Assembly: GCA_964560325.1 (NCBI GenBank)
Contig: CAZLLV010000561.1
Span: forward strand, 7,415-71,414
Length of the DNA stretch: 64,000 nucleotides
Direction: 5' to 3'
Origin: CAZLLV01 sp964560325
GTDB lineage: Bacteria; Acidobacteriota; Thermoanaerobaculia; Multivoradales; DATKCC01
A model generated the notes under the pieces. It saw nothing but the letters and a program-made list of their open reading frames with translations, searched no databases and was not told where the DNA came from. Positions 37,189 through 47,825 of this stretch are shown here, piece after piece. Numbering within the stretch: position 1 is the stretch's first letter; each line of letters begins with the position of its first letter. Both the position numbers and the translations under genes were made by a program.

Positions 37189-39204
37189 CTACCCCAGCTC
37201 CTTCAGGATAGCGTCCGCGGCCTTGAGCGCCAGCGCCGCCAGAGTCAGGGTGGGATTCGCCGTCGTGATCGTCGGGTAGTTGCCGCTGCCGACCATGAAC
37301 AGGTTGGGGTGGTCCCAGGAGCGTTGGTCGGCGTCGAGCACGCTGTCCGAGGCGCTGGTGCCCATGACCGTCGTGCCCACGACGTGGCCGGAGCCGAAGT
37401 ACTGGAAGCCTTTCGGCACCCCGTTCGCCGACTGGGGCAGGTTGGTGACCTCCGGGGTCTTGAGCTCCGGCGGCAGGTCTTCGAAGATCTTGCGCCACTC
37501 CGGCTTCAGCGGGAACCACTTCGGGTTCGCGACCAGCTCGCCGTCCGCCCCTTGCACCTCGGCGACGTTCTGGACGTAGCTCCGCACACCCATCCGCTGG
37601 TAGACCTGGCGGGCGAAGATCTCGGCGTAGACGAAGCCGAGCTTGGTGTAGTCCGACAGGTCGTAGTGGATCACCGGACGGGGCAGGCCCAGCCCGTCGG
37701 TGAGGCTCCCGCCGCCTTCGAGGTCGGTCGAGAGGGTGACCCGGTTCGACCGTTCGGCCGACTGCTCCACCAGGAAGCCCATCCGCCACTGGCGGGTGAA
37801 GGCGTCGTTGAGCTTCGCCACCAGCGCGTCGCCGAAGAGCTGCTGCCCGTTCGGGTTGAGCTGGCTCGCGTTCGTGCCGTTCACGAAGTCGCCGACGGTG
37901 GTCCACGGATCGCCGATCGAGAAGTTCCAGCCCTCGTTGCCGATCTCGACCCGCCACGCCGCCCGTTCGGAGCGGAACGGCCCGTCGCGCAGCGTCTCGA
38001 TGCCGCTGGTCGAGAGCGGGCCGCGGAAGCCCCAGGCCGGCTGAGGGAAGAGCGACCAGGTGAGGTAGAGCGGGTGATCCATCAGGTTCCGGCCGACCAT
38101 GTCGGAGGAGTTGGCGACGCCGTTCTCGAGGCCGGCCTGATCGCCCCGCCGGGACATGAGGAGGAGCTTCGGGGTCTCGATGGCGTGGGCCGCGAGGACG
38201 TAGAGGGTGCCGGTGGCGGTCGCCTCGGTCTTGGTGATCGTGCCGCCGTCCTGCTGCCACTTCAGGTACTCGATCCCGGTCACGGCGCCGTTCTCGCCCA
38301 CCACCACACGGGTCGCGACCGCCTGCGGGATCACCGTGGCGCCCGCCTGCTTCGCCTCCGACAGGGTGACGGTACCGTCGTACTTGGCCTGGATCGGGCA
38401 GATCGGGATGCAGTTGGTGTTGCCGGCGCAGGTGCGGCGGCTGTCGAAGGGCTGGCTGTTGCGCCCCTGGGGCGTCGGTGTGACCTTCGATGCCTGGTCC
38501 GGGGGGAACCCGACGTAGCCGGTCACGCCGTCGACGCTCGCCGCCACCGCGTCGTCGACCAGCGTGAGCGGGATCTCCTGCATCGGGTACTGGTAGTCCT
38601 TCGGCTCGTACTCGAGACCGATCGAGCCGAGGTCCTGCTCCTGGACCCGCGCATCCGCCGCCACGCCGATCGACTCCTCGGCCCGGTCGTAGTAGGGCAG
38701 CAGCGCGTCGACCCCGAACGGCCAGTCCCGCTCCACGCCGTAGACGCTCTCCATCTCGAAGTCGTGCTCGAGGAAGCGGAGGCTGGTGCCGAGCCAGTGC
38801 CAGGTGGTGCCGCCGGCCACCCTCTCGTAGGTGCTGGCGAAGGGGTGCGGACCCTTCTGGAGGAGGTAGCTCTTCGTCGGGTCGTAGATGAAGGCGGTCG
38901 GGTCGGTCTTCACCTTCTCCGGCCAGCCGGGCTCGACGTTCGAGCCGAAGGTGGCGAAGATGGTGGCGCGCGGCGTCGCCTCCTCGAACGGGTTCGAGCC
39001 TTCGAGGGGCGGGTAGGGGCTCTCCGGCGTCTTCGCCGAGGCGAGGAAGAAGTTCTCCAGGTAGGCCTCGCGGTTCGTGGGGGGCGTCTCCGGCCCGGCT
39101 TCGAGGATCAACACGCTCTTGCCCGCCTTGGCGAGCTCGCGCGCGACCAGGGTGCCGCCGATGCCGGCGCCGACGATGACGACGTCGTAGTGCGTGCCGC
39201 TCAC
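37189..39204 (-). CDS. GMC-family oxidoreductase (FAD subunit)
   Basis: FAD-dependent dehydrogenase of 671 residues. It opens MSGTHYDVVIVGAGIGGTLVARELAKAGKSVLILEAG (dinucleotide fold) and shows RVAGGTTWHWLGTSLRF, a Cys-rich loop RRTCAGNTNCIPICPIQAKYDGTV near residue 260, LYVLAAHAIETPKLLLMS, and the C-terminal GHVVGTTVMGTSASDSVLDADQR with NPTLTLAALALKAAD, typical of gluconate-2-dehydrogenase-like GMC enzymes. The Cys loop may hold an iron-sulfur centre as in FAD-dependent glucose and fructose dehydrogenases. It is last in an operon with a small subunit (4 bp overlap) and a cytochrome lipoprotein, which would take the electrons. The substrate, probably a sugar or polyol, is inferred. Confidence 0.9.
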   Translation of the reverse strand: MSGTHYDVVIVGAGIGGTLVARELAKAGKSVLILEAGPETPPTNREAYLENFFLASAKTPESPYPPLEGSNPFEEATPRATIFATFGSNVEPGWPEKVKTDPTAFIYDPTKSYLLQKGPHPFASTYERVAGGTTWHWLGTSLRFLEHDFEMESVYGVERDWPFGVDALLPYYDRAEESIGVAADARVQEQDLGSIGLEYEPKDYQYPMQEIPLTLVDDAVAASVDGVTGYVGFPPDQASKVTPTPQGRNSQPFDSRRTCAGNTNCIPICPIQAKYDGTVTLSEAKQAGATVIPQAVATRVVVGENGAVTGIEYLKWQQDGGTITKTEATATGTLYVLAAHAIETPKLLLMSRRGDQAGLENGVANSSDMVGRNLMDHPLYLTWSLFPQPAWGFRGPLSTSGIETLRDGPFRSERAAWRVEIGNEGWNFSIGDPWTTVGDFVNGTNASQLNPNGQQLFGDALVAKLNDAFTRQWRMGFLVEQSAERSNRVTLSTDLEGGGSLTDGLGLPRPVIHYDLSDYTKLGFVYAEIFARQVYQRMGVRSYVQNVAEVQGADGELVANPKWFPLKPEWRKIFEDLPPELKTPEVTNLPQSANGVPKGFQYFGSGHVVGTTVMGTSASDSVLDADQRSWDHPNLFMVGSGNYPTITTANPTLTLAALALKAADAILKELG

Positions 39205-39899
39205 GACCGGCCCCCTTCTTCGGTAGCCGCGGTCTCCGGGGCGGCGGCGAAGTCGGACGGGCTCCGTCCCCCCTTGCCCTGCCCCAGCACAGAGAGGGCC
39301 GGCCGTAGCGGCGCGGCGTCGATCGTCTCGGCCGCGGCGGCGGTTCGCAGCGACGGTGGCGACTGTGGCGAGGGCGGCGGGTTGCCGGTGAAGTCGGAGA
39401 GCGGCGGCGGCTCCTTCGTCCAGTAGCCGTAGGTCCAGGGGCTGTAGCCCATGGCGTGGCTCTGCATCACCTGCCAGGCGAGCCCGCGGATGTACGCCTG
39501 GTCGCTGACGACCGACTCGAAGGCGCCCGGCTCGATCGGGTACCAGTACCCCAAGTACCAGAGCCGCATCACCGAGCGCGCGGCGGCGGCCCGCGCCTCG
39601 CTCCCTGAGGAGCTGCCGGGGTCGAGGAGCTGCTCGCCGATCGTCCGGCGCTCCTCGGCGCTCATCTCGGAGACCGGCTTGCCGCCGGCGATCTCCTGGG
39701 CGAGCTTCGCGTACAGGGCGAGGAGGTCGTCGAAGGCCGCGCCCGCGCCCTGCTGCGCGGCGTCGAACAGCGTCTGCTTCAGGTTCACCGGGTCGAGGCT
39801 GGGGGCGATGGTGCCGGCGGCGAAGCCGGTGAGGAGCGCCGACATCTGCACGAAGTCGTCCATCGCCGACGAGCCGCCGGTCGGGGTGGGATCGCTCAT
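39201..39899 (-). CDS. Small subunit of a membrane-bound sugar/alcohol dehydrogenase
   Basis: The 232-residue product lies between the cytochrome and GMC genes and overlaps both (1 and 4 bp). Residues 10-180 contain MDDFVQMSALLTGFAAGTIAP, FDDLLALYAKLAQEIAG and ARSVMRLWYLGYWYPI, the pattern of the FAD-dependent sugar dehydrogenase small (gamma) subunits. The C-terminal 60 residues are Pro/Ala-rich and low complexity. No Tat or Sec signal is obvious, but family members move with the large subunit. It would chaperone or anchor the catalytic subunit. Confidence 0.72.
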   Translation of the reverse strand: MSDPTPTGGSSAMDDFVQMSALLTGFAAGTIAPSLDPVNLKQTLFDAAQQGAGAAFDDLLALYAKLAQEIAGGKPVSEMSAEERRTIGEQLLDPGSSSGSEARAAAARSVMRLWYLGYWYPIEPGAFESVVSDQAYIRGLAWQVMQSHAMGYSPWTYGYWTKEPPPLSDFTGNPPPSPQSPPSLRTAAAAETIDAAPLRPALSVLGQGKGGRSPSDFAAAPETAATEEGGRS

Positions 39900-41386
39900 C
39901 ACTGGGCCCTTTCGAGGAGGTAGGTGAAGTCGGAGAAGCTCTCCTGCCCCTCGGCCATGGTGGCGTTCAGGTGGCAGTGCGTGCAGCTCGACGAGGCTTG
40001 GGGCACGGTGCCCTGGATGTAGGTCTCGAGCGTGGTGTTGCCCAGGAACGCGGGCGCCGGCCTGCCGGTTTCGTCCACCGGGTTCAGCGGCTTGCACCAG
40101 TTGTTGGCCGCCGACGGCGCGGTCGGGTCGGAGCCGCTCGCGTCGGTCGGCCACTGGGTCGAGATCAGCTCGTAGTGCTGCCAGACGGTGCCGCCGAGGA
40201 GGCCCTGGACCTTCGCGTTCAGATCCTTCGTGGCGGCGGTGATCGGGATCTGCCGCACCACCTGGCTCTTGCCGGCGTTCGAGGTCACCGGCTGGAGGTG
40301 CGGGTCCCAGGGCTGGGGCGGCGGCTCGTTGACGGCGTTGCAGTCGTCGCAGCCGACCTGGTAGAAGCTGTAGCTCCCCGGCTCGGTCTCGTGCCCCCGG
40401 GTGGGCACGTTGTCGACCTGCTCGAAGGTCGCCCAGAGCCACTGCGGGTCGTTCTGGGTCTTGGTCACCAGGTGGAGGCCGACCAGCCCGAGGAGTCGCC
40501 GGTCGCAGGTCGTCGGGCCTTCGCCGGTGGCGGGGGTCAGCACCAGGGCGTCGGTCTTGTGGAAGCGGGAGGGATCGTCCCCGGCGGCGGGGTCGAGCAC
40601 CTTCCAGGCGCTCTTGACCATGATCGCGCCCTGCTGGCCGTCCTCGGGGCAGGTCTCGCCGTTCGGGTCGCCGTCGCAGCCGCAAGGGAACTCGACCCTT
40701 TTGCCGGCGGCCGCGAAGGCCGCCTGGCCGGCGCGGCTGTAGAGATCGTTGTCCCGGATGTACTGGTACATCGGCCGGTTGACGGTGATCCCGAAGCGGG
40801 CGTAGTGGCCGTTCACGTCGATCAGCGGGCCCGACTCGAACGGCTCGAGCGCGGCCTCGAAGACGATCGGCTGCTTGCCCACCTGGACGAAGACCCGCTC
40901 GCCCGCCTCGCCCTGGCCTTCGCAGGCGGGCGGGAGCGGGGCGTGGGGCGGCGGCTGGCCAGCGGGCCAGTCGGGAGGCTCGGCGCCGCCCGCGAGGAAC
41001 AGGTCCCCCTCGTTCGGCCAGCTCTCCCAGAGGGTCACGTTGTCGCCGTCCCGGTCGCCGAAGCCGCCGGAGGGGCTGTGGGAGAGGGCGAGGAAGCTGT
41101 TCCAGGAGAAGACGTCGAAGTCGCACTGGAGACTGTCGAGCGTGATCGTCTGCTGGAACGTCGGGGTCTTGGGGAGATCGGTCCCCACGGTCACCGGCTG
41201 GGGCGTTCCGCCGCAGACGACGTCGACGGAGGAGGATGGGGTGCCGCTCAGCTCCGCCATCGGCTCCTCCGGCCGGACTCCGGGGTCCGCGGGGCCGGCG
41301 GTCCGGCCACAGCTCACCGCGAGCACCAGCAGCGCGGCGAGCACCGCGGTACCGGTCGAGCCCGCACGCCGAAACGGCTCTCTCAT
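39899..41386 (-). CDS. Lipoprotein with one C-terminal c-type heme motif, electron carrier of the GMC operon
   Basis: The 495-residue product begins with a lipoprotein signal (TAVLAALLVLAVSCGRT, Cys near residue 26). A long domain with many cysteines follows (CGGTPQPV, LQCDFDVFSWNSFLAL, CGCDGDPNGETC, VGCDDCN), and only one heme motif C-T-H-C-H is seen, near residue 465. The domain has no clear named family in my reading; the gene order suggests it is the electron acceptor for the GMC dehydrogenase. First gene of the operon, ATG at 41386, with GGAG-rich sequence upstream. Confidence 0.72.
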   Translation of the reverse strand: MREPFRRAGSTGTAVLAALLVLAVSCGRTAGPADPGVRPEEPMAELSGTPSSSVDVVCGGTPQPVTVGTDLPKTPTFQQTITLDSLQCDFDVFSWNSFLALSHSPSGGFGDRDGDNVTLWESWPNEGDLFLAGGAEPPDWPAGQPPPHAPLPPACEGQGEAGERVFVQVGKQPIVFEAALEPFESGPLIDVNGHYARFGITVNRPMYQYIRDNDLYSRAGQAAFAAAGKRVEFPCGCDGDPNGETCPEDGQQGAIMVKSAWKVLDPAAGDDPSRFHKTDALVLTPATGEGPTTCDRRLLGLVGLHLVTKTQNDPQWLWATFEQVDNVPTRGHETEPGSYSFYQVGCDDCNAVNEPPPQPWDPHLQPVTSNAGKSQVVRQIPITAATKDLNAKVQGLLGGTVWQHYELISTQWPTDASGSDPTAPSAANNWCKPLNPVDETGRPAPAFLGNTTLETYIQGTVPQASSSCTHCHLNATMAEGQESFSDFTYLLERAQ

Positions 41387-41454
41387 GGCTCCTCCTCGTC
41401 TTCGTTCGCTTTCCTCCGACTATACACGGAAAGCGAAAGTGCGAGGATGCGCCG

Positions 41455-43419
<1,965 letters not shown>

Positions 43420-43643
43420 CGGGGATCTCTCTAGGGTGCGTCGGAGGTGCGTAGCGGTGGAGACGAGGGAACGGGCCCGGGGCCATGACTCCAACCGGCC
43501 GCCGGGGGCGCTGTATTTCGGCCCGGAGCCAGTGAGCCGTCCAGAGGCCGGATCACTGGAGTCGATCTTGCACGAAGTGGGGGCCGATCGAGCCGCTCAC
43601 GACTCGACCGCGTGCCGAGGCGTCGTTTCGTCCTCGCTCCCCG

Positions 43644-46151
43644 ATGGTCCGCAAAGCGCCCACGCCCAGACAGCCCTCCCTCCCGCGGCGCGCCCTCCAC
43701 CGGGCTCTCGCCGCCTGGCGCCATCCGCGCACACGGCGGCGCCTGTTGCTCGCCGGCGGGGCGGTCGTTCTCGTCGTCGGCGCGCTCCTCGCGTGGGGGC
43801 TCTGGCCGTACTGGCAGCTCTCCGGCCAGTTCGACGACGTGCCGGCACGGCAGCCGTCGCGCCTCTACGGCCGGGCGCCGGTCGTCGAGACGGGCGAGCT
43901 GATCGACCTGGAGCGCATCCTCGGGCTGCTCGCGGACGAGGGGTACCGTCCGCTGGAGGAAGGGGCACGCGCCGCGCCCGGCCGTTACGAGCGCGCAAAC
44001 GGCACCCTCACGATCTACCAGCGCGTCTTTCCGACGCCCGAGGGGACGGCCGGCGGTCTGCCGCTGACGATCCGCCTGAACGGCCAGCGGGTGAGCGCGC
44101 TCGAGATCGGCGGCGAGCCGGTCGAGCGCGCCTGGCTCGATCCGCCGCTCATCGCCTCCTACTACGGCTCCGACCTGAAGGAGCGCAAGCCGGTGCGGGT
44201 CGACGACCTGCCGGAGGATCTGGTGGCGGCGATCCTGGCGGCCGAGGACGATGCGTTCTTCCGCCACGCAGGCCTCTCGCCCTCCGGCATCCTGCGGGCG
44301 GTCTGGGTCAACGTGCGCGGCGGCGAGGTGAGCCAGGGGGGCAGCACCCTCACGCAGCAGCTCGTCAAGAACCTCTACCTCTCTCACGAGCGCACGTTCT
44401 CGCGCAAGACGCGCGAGGCGATCCTGGCGGTCTTCCTGGAGCTGCGCTACTCGAAGCGGTCGATCCTCCAGGCGTACCTGAACGAGATCTACCTGGGAGG
44501 CGCGGGCGGGGTGAACCTGATGGGCGTGGGTGCCGCTTCGCGCGCGTTTTTCGGCAAGGACCCGGCGCAGCTCGACCTCGCCGAGGCGGCGCTCCTCGCC
44601 GGCGTCATCCGGTCGCCCGCGAACTACTCGCCGATCCACCACCCGGAGCGGGCGAAGGGGCGGCGCGACTGGGTGCTCGAGCGGATGGTGGAGACCGGGG
44701 CGATCGAGCCGGAACGGGCCGAGCGGGCGCAGGCGGAGCCGGTGCGCACCAACCCGGAGCCGGTGGTCCGCCGGCGGGCGCCGTACTTCGCCGACCTGGT
44801 GGTGGAGGAGGCGGCGCGCCGTTACGGCATCGAGCACCTCGAAGACGGCGGCTACCTCCTCCTCTCGACGCTCGACTGGCCGGGGCAGGAGCAGGCCGCC
44901 GAGGCGGTCGGCTGGGGCCTGGAGGCGCTCGAGAACGGCTGGGAGAAGGGCAATCAGCGCTCGGAGGGACCCCTCCAGGCGGCGCTCGTCTCGATCGACC
45001 CGCGCGACGGCGACATCCTCGCCTACGTCGGCGGGCGCGACTACTCGGCGAGCCAGTTCGACCGCGCGAGCCAGGCCCGGCGCCAGGCCGGCAGCGCCTT
45101 CAAGCCGGTCGTCTTCGCCGCCGCCTTCGAGCGCGGCCAGGCGTCGCCCGCGACACTGATCGAGGACTCGCCGCTGACCGTCCGGCTGCCCAACCAGACC
45201 TGGTCGCCGGAGAACTACGACCGGCAGTTCCACGGCTGGGTGCGCGCGCGCACCGCGCTCGAGCAGAGCTACAACGTGGCGACCGCGCGACTCGCCCTCC
45301 AGACCGGCCTCGAGAACGTGGTCGAGACCGCCCGCCAGATGGGGATCGACGCGCCCCTCGACCCGGTGCCCGCCCTCGCCCTCGGCGCCTTCGAGGTCAC
45401 GCCGCTCGAGCTCTCCGAGGTCTACGCCACGCTCGCGACCGGCGGTCTGCGCCCGGAGATCCACGGCCTGGAGGCGGTCTACGATCGGGAGGGCCGGCGG
45501 ATCGACGGCCTTGCGCTGCCCGCGCCCGAGCAGGCGATCACGCCGGAGACCTCCTACCTCGTGACCGCGCTCCTGATGGGAGTGCTCGACCACGGGACCG
45601 CCGCCGGCGCCCGGACGCAGGGGCTTCGCGGGCCGCTCGCGGGCAAGACCGGAACCACCAACGGGCGGCGCGACAACTGGTTCGGCGGCTACTCGCCGGA
45701 GCGGAGCACCGTCGTCTGGGTCGGCTACGACGACAACGCCCAGACCCGTATGTCCGGCTCGCGGGCGGCGGTGCCGATCTGGACCCGCTTCACCATCGCC
45801 GTCCGGCCCCCGGGCGGCTACTCCCGCTTCGAAGCGCCGCCGAACGTGACCACCGCGCTCATCGATCCCGAGACCGGGCAGCTCGCCACCGACGACTGCC
45901 CCTCGACGCTGGTCGAGGTCTTCCGGCACGGCCAGGTGCCGGACCAGATCTGCGAGCGCCACAGCTACGAGCGCTGGTGGGAGGGGGACGGCGACGAGTA
46001 CGGGGAGGACGAGGACTGGCGCGAGCGGCGTGAGCGCGACCGCGGCAAGGTCCGCCGCTGGCTCGACCGGGTCTTCGGCGGCAAGGAGGAACCGGAGGAA
46101 GAAGAGTACGAGCCGCCGCCGGGCGACGCACCGCTCGAAGACGCGGCCTGA
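43644..46151 (+). CDS. mrcB: Penicillin-binding protein 1B (bifunctional class A PBP)
   Basis: Peptidoglycan polymerase and cross-linking enzyme of 835 residues, anchored by one helix (residues 35-52). The UB2H-like region (LYGRAPVVETGELIDLERIL) is followed by the GT51 transglycosylase (AILAAEDDAFFRHAGLSPSG, QGGSTLTQQLVKNLYLS, RYSKRSILQAYLNEIYLG) and the transpeptidase with S-A-F-K (AGSAFKPVVFAAAF), SYN and KTGTT. The UB2H feature supports PBP1B rather than PBP1A. The C-terminal 60 residues are acidic and low complexity (EEEEYEPPPGD). It is divergent from the ABC-F gene and followed by a structured leader and an amidohydrolase gene. Confidence 0.93.
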   Translation: MVRKAPTPRQPSLPRRALHRALAAWRHPRTRRRLLLAGGAVVLVVGALLAWGLWPYWQLSGQFDDVPARQPSRLYGRAPVVETGELIDLERILGLLADEGYRPLEEGARAAPGRYERANGTLTIYQRVFPTPEGTAGGLPLTIRLNGQRVSALEIGGEPVERAWLDPPLIASYYGSDLKERKPVRVDDLPEDLVAAILAAEDDAFFRHAGLSPSGILRAVWVNVRGGEVSQGGSTLTQQLVKNLYLSHERTFSRKTREAILAVFLELRYSKRSILQAYLNEIYLGGAGGVNLMGVGAASRAFFGKDPAQLDLAEAALLAGVIRSPANYSPIHHPERAKGRRDWVLERMVETGAIEPERAERAQAEPVRTNPEPVVRRRAPYFADLVVEEAARRYGIEHLEDGGYLLLSTLDWPGQEQAAEAVGWGLEALENGWEKGNQRSEGPLQAALVSIDPRDGDILAYVGGRDYSASQFDRASQARRQAGSAFKPVVFAAAFERGQASPATLIEDSPLTVRLPNQTWSPENYDRQFHGWVRARTALEQSYNVATARLALQTGLENVVETARQMGIDAPLDPVPALALGAFEVTPLELSEVYATLATGGLRPEIHGLEAVYDREGRRIDGLALPAPEQAITPETSYLVTALLMGVLDHGTAAGARTQGLRGPLAGKTGTTNGRRDNWFGGYSPERSTVVWVGYDDNAQTRMSGSRAAVPIWTRFTIAVRPPGGYSRFEAPPNVTTALIDPETGQLATDDCPSTLVEVFRHGQVPDQICERHSYERWWEGDGDEYGEDEDWRERRERDRGKVRRWLDRVFGGKEEPEEEEYEPPPGDAPLEDAA

Positions 46152-46167
46152 CGACGTTCGCGGGGAA

Positions 46168-46251
46168 CCTTTCGGAAGCGCTCTGCGTGTCGGGGGCGGG
46201 GGCGACGCGACCCCTCGCCCCGCACCCATCGAACCGACACCTTCCGAAAGG
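46168..46251 (+). promoter_or_regulatory. Nested hairpin covering the ribosome site of the amidohydrolase gene
   Basis: Three perfect nested inverted repeats: CCTTTCGGAAG (46168-46178) with CTTCCGAAAGG (46241-46251); GTGTCGG (46187-46193) with CCGACAC (46234-46240); GGGGCGA (46199-46205) with TCGCCCC (46215-46221), apical loop 9 bases. The bottom right arm contains GAAAGG, the Shine-Dalgarno for the ATG at 46264, so folding would block it. The element has no T run. It may be an RNA switch or thermometer, or a palindromic repeat element. Confidence 0.6.
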
Positions 46252-46263
46252 ATTTCTCGCGAT

Positions 46264-47760
46264 ATGCCCGATCGACCCCGCACCCTCCGCCGTCTGCCGA
46301 TCCTCCTGACCGTCGCCCTCCTCGCCGTCGGCTCTGCCTCGGCGAGCGCCGACCCACGGACCGCCGGTGTGCCCTCCGCGGCGCGCGCCGGCCTGGTGAT
46401 CGACGACGTCCACGTGATCGACGTCAAGAGCGGCCGGGTCTCTCGGGACCGGGCGGTCGTCGTCCGGGACGGCCGGATCGAGCGGATCGTCGCCGCGGGG
46501 ACCGCGGTCGAGGCGGATCGGGTGGCGGACGCCGAGGGCGGGTACCTGATCCCCGGTCTCTGGGACACGCACGCGCACCTGCGCGCCGACGGCCTGCCCG
46601 ACTGGATCACCACCGACTGGATGATGCCGCTCCTGCTCGCCCACGGCGTCACCGGCGTGCGCGACATGAAGTCGGGCTGCGACGGTCCGGAGGAGGTCGA
46701 TCCCTGCCTGGCGAAGATGCGGCAGTGGCGGGACGCGGTCGAAGCCGGCGCGCTCGCCGGGCCTCGCATCCTCGCTCTCTCGAGCGCGTTCGTGAACCCG
46801 CCCTGGGAGTACGAGGTCACCGAGGAGCAGGCGCGCGGGATGACGCGCAAGCTCGCGGCCGACGGCCTCGACCTGATCAAGATCTACACCCGCCTCTCCC
46901 CGGAGGCGCTGGGCTGGTTCGGTGACGAGGCGAAGAAGGTGGGCATCGCGATCGGCGGCCACGTGCCGCTCCGCGTCACCTCGATCGAGGCCTCGAACGC
47001 CGGCTTCCGGAGCATCGAGCACGCCCGAGCTTTCCTCTTCGACTGCTTCCCGGGCTCCGAGGCGTTCCGCGCCAGCGCCACGAGTCACGATCCGCCGGTC
47101 GAGACGATGCGGGCGATGGTGGACGAGCACGACCCGGCGCTGTGCCGGGAGGTCTTCGAGGCCCTAGTGGAGAACGGCACCGCCTACGTGCCGACCCACG
47201 TCACCCGCCGCATGGAGGCCTTCGCCGACGATCCGGCCTTCCGCGACGACCCGCGGAAGCGCTACCTGCCGCCGGCCCTCTGGGGCTCGTGGCAGTCGGA
47301 CGCCGACCGGACGGTCGCGCTCGACCCGTCGCCGGAGGGCCGGCAGGCGATGCGCGGCTTCTACGAGACGGGCCTGGAGATCACCGGCGCGGCGCACCGG
47401 GCCGGCGTGACGGTGCTGGTCGGCACCGACGGCGGCGATACCTACGCCTTCCCGGGCTCCGGCGTCCACGACGAGCTGGGTGAGCTGGTGAAGGCGGGCC
47501 TGACGCCGGCCGAGGCGCTCCGCGCCGCCACCTCCGAGGCCGCGCGTTTCCTGGGACGGTCGGAGGATCACGGGAGCGTCGAGGTGGGCAAGGTCGCCGA
47601 CCTGGTGCTCCTCACCGACAACCCGCTCGAATCGATCGACCACGTGCGACAGATCCGCGCTGTCGTCTTCGGCGGCGACTACCTCGACCGCGAAAGGCTC
47701 GACGCGATGCTCGCGGGCGTCGAGGAGGCGGCGGAGCGGCCGCTCCAGGGCGGAAGCTGA
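46264..47760 (+). CDS. Secreted amidohydrolase (imidazolonepropionase-like)
   Basis: Exported metal-dependent hydrolase of 498 residues with a signal peptide (residues 1-31, ending SASADP). Family motifs are GLVIDDVHVIDVKSGRV, LIPGLWDTHAHLRADG (metal histidines), DLIKIYTRLSPEALG (a carboxylated-lysine site is plausible), GGHVPL, FRSIEHARAF, VLVGTDGGDTYAFPGSG and VEVGKVADLVLLTDNPLE. Such exported members act on cyclic amides or dipeptides, but the substrate is not known. The ATG at 46264 is preceded by GAAAGGA, which is inside the nested hairpin. Confidence 0.88.
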   Translation: MPDRPRTLRRLPILLTVALLAVGSASASADPRTAGVPSAARAGLVIDDVHVIDVKSGRVSRDRAVVVRDGRIERIVAAGTAVEADRVADAEGGYLIPGLWDTHAHLRADGLPDWITTDWMMPLLLAHGVTGVRDMKSGCDGPEEVDPCLAKMRQWRDAVEAGALAGPRILALSSAFVNPPWEYEVTEEQARGMTRKLAADGLDLIKIYTRLSPEALGWFGDEAKKVGIAIGGHVPLRVTSIEASNAGFRSIEHARAFLFDCFPGSEAFRASATSHDPPVETMRAMVDEHDPALCREVFEALVENGTAYVPTHVTRRMEAFADDPAFRDDPRKRYLPPALWGSWQSDADRTVALDPSPEGRQAMRGFYETGLEITGAAHRAGVTVLVGTDGGDTYAFPGSGVHDELGELVKAGLTPAEALRAATSEAARFLGRSEDHGSVEVGKVADLVLLTDNPLESIDHVRQIRAVVFGGDYLDRERLDAMLAGVEEAAERPLQGGS

Positions 47761-47825
47761 GCGCCCCGGCCCGCCGAGGGGCGGGGGGCGGTTAGACTCG
47801 GGCGGACCTTCGGGAGGTACTCGAG

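Noticed and set aside
39899..41386. A second heme motif in the cytochrome lipoprotein (VGCDDCN)
   Set aside because: The residue after the second Cys is Asn, not His, so it is not a c-type heme site.
46168..46251. Intrinsic terminator for the PBP1b gene
   Set aside because: No T run follows the stem, and the right arm contains the next gene's ribosome site, so a leader structure fits better.
43431..46880. An 1149-codon minus-strand open frame opposite the PBP1b gene
   Set aside because: Antisense shadow caused by high GC at third positions; the plus-strand gene has all PBP motifs.
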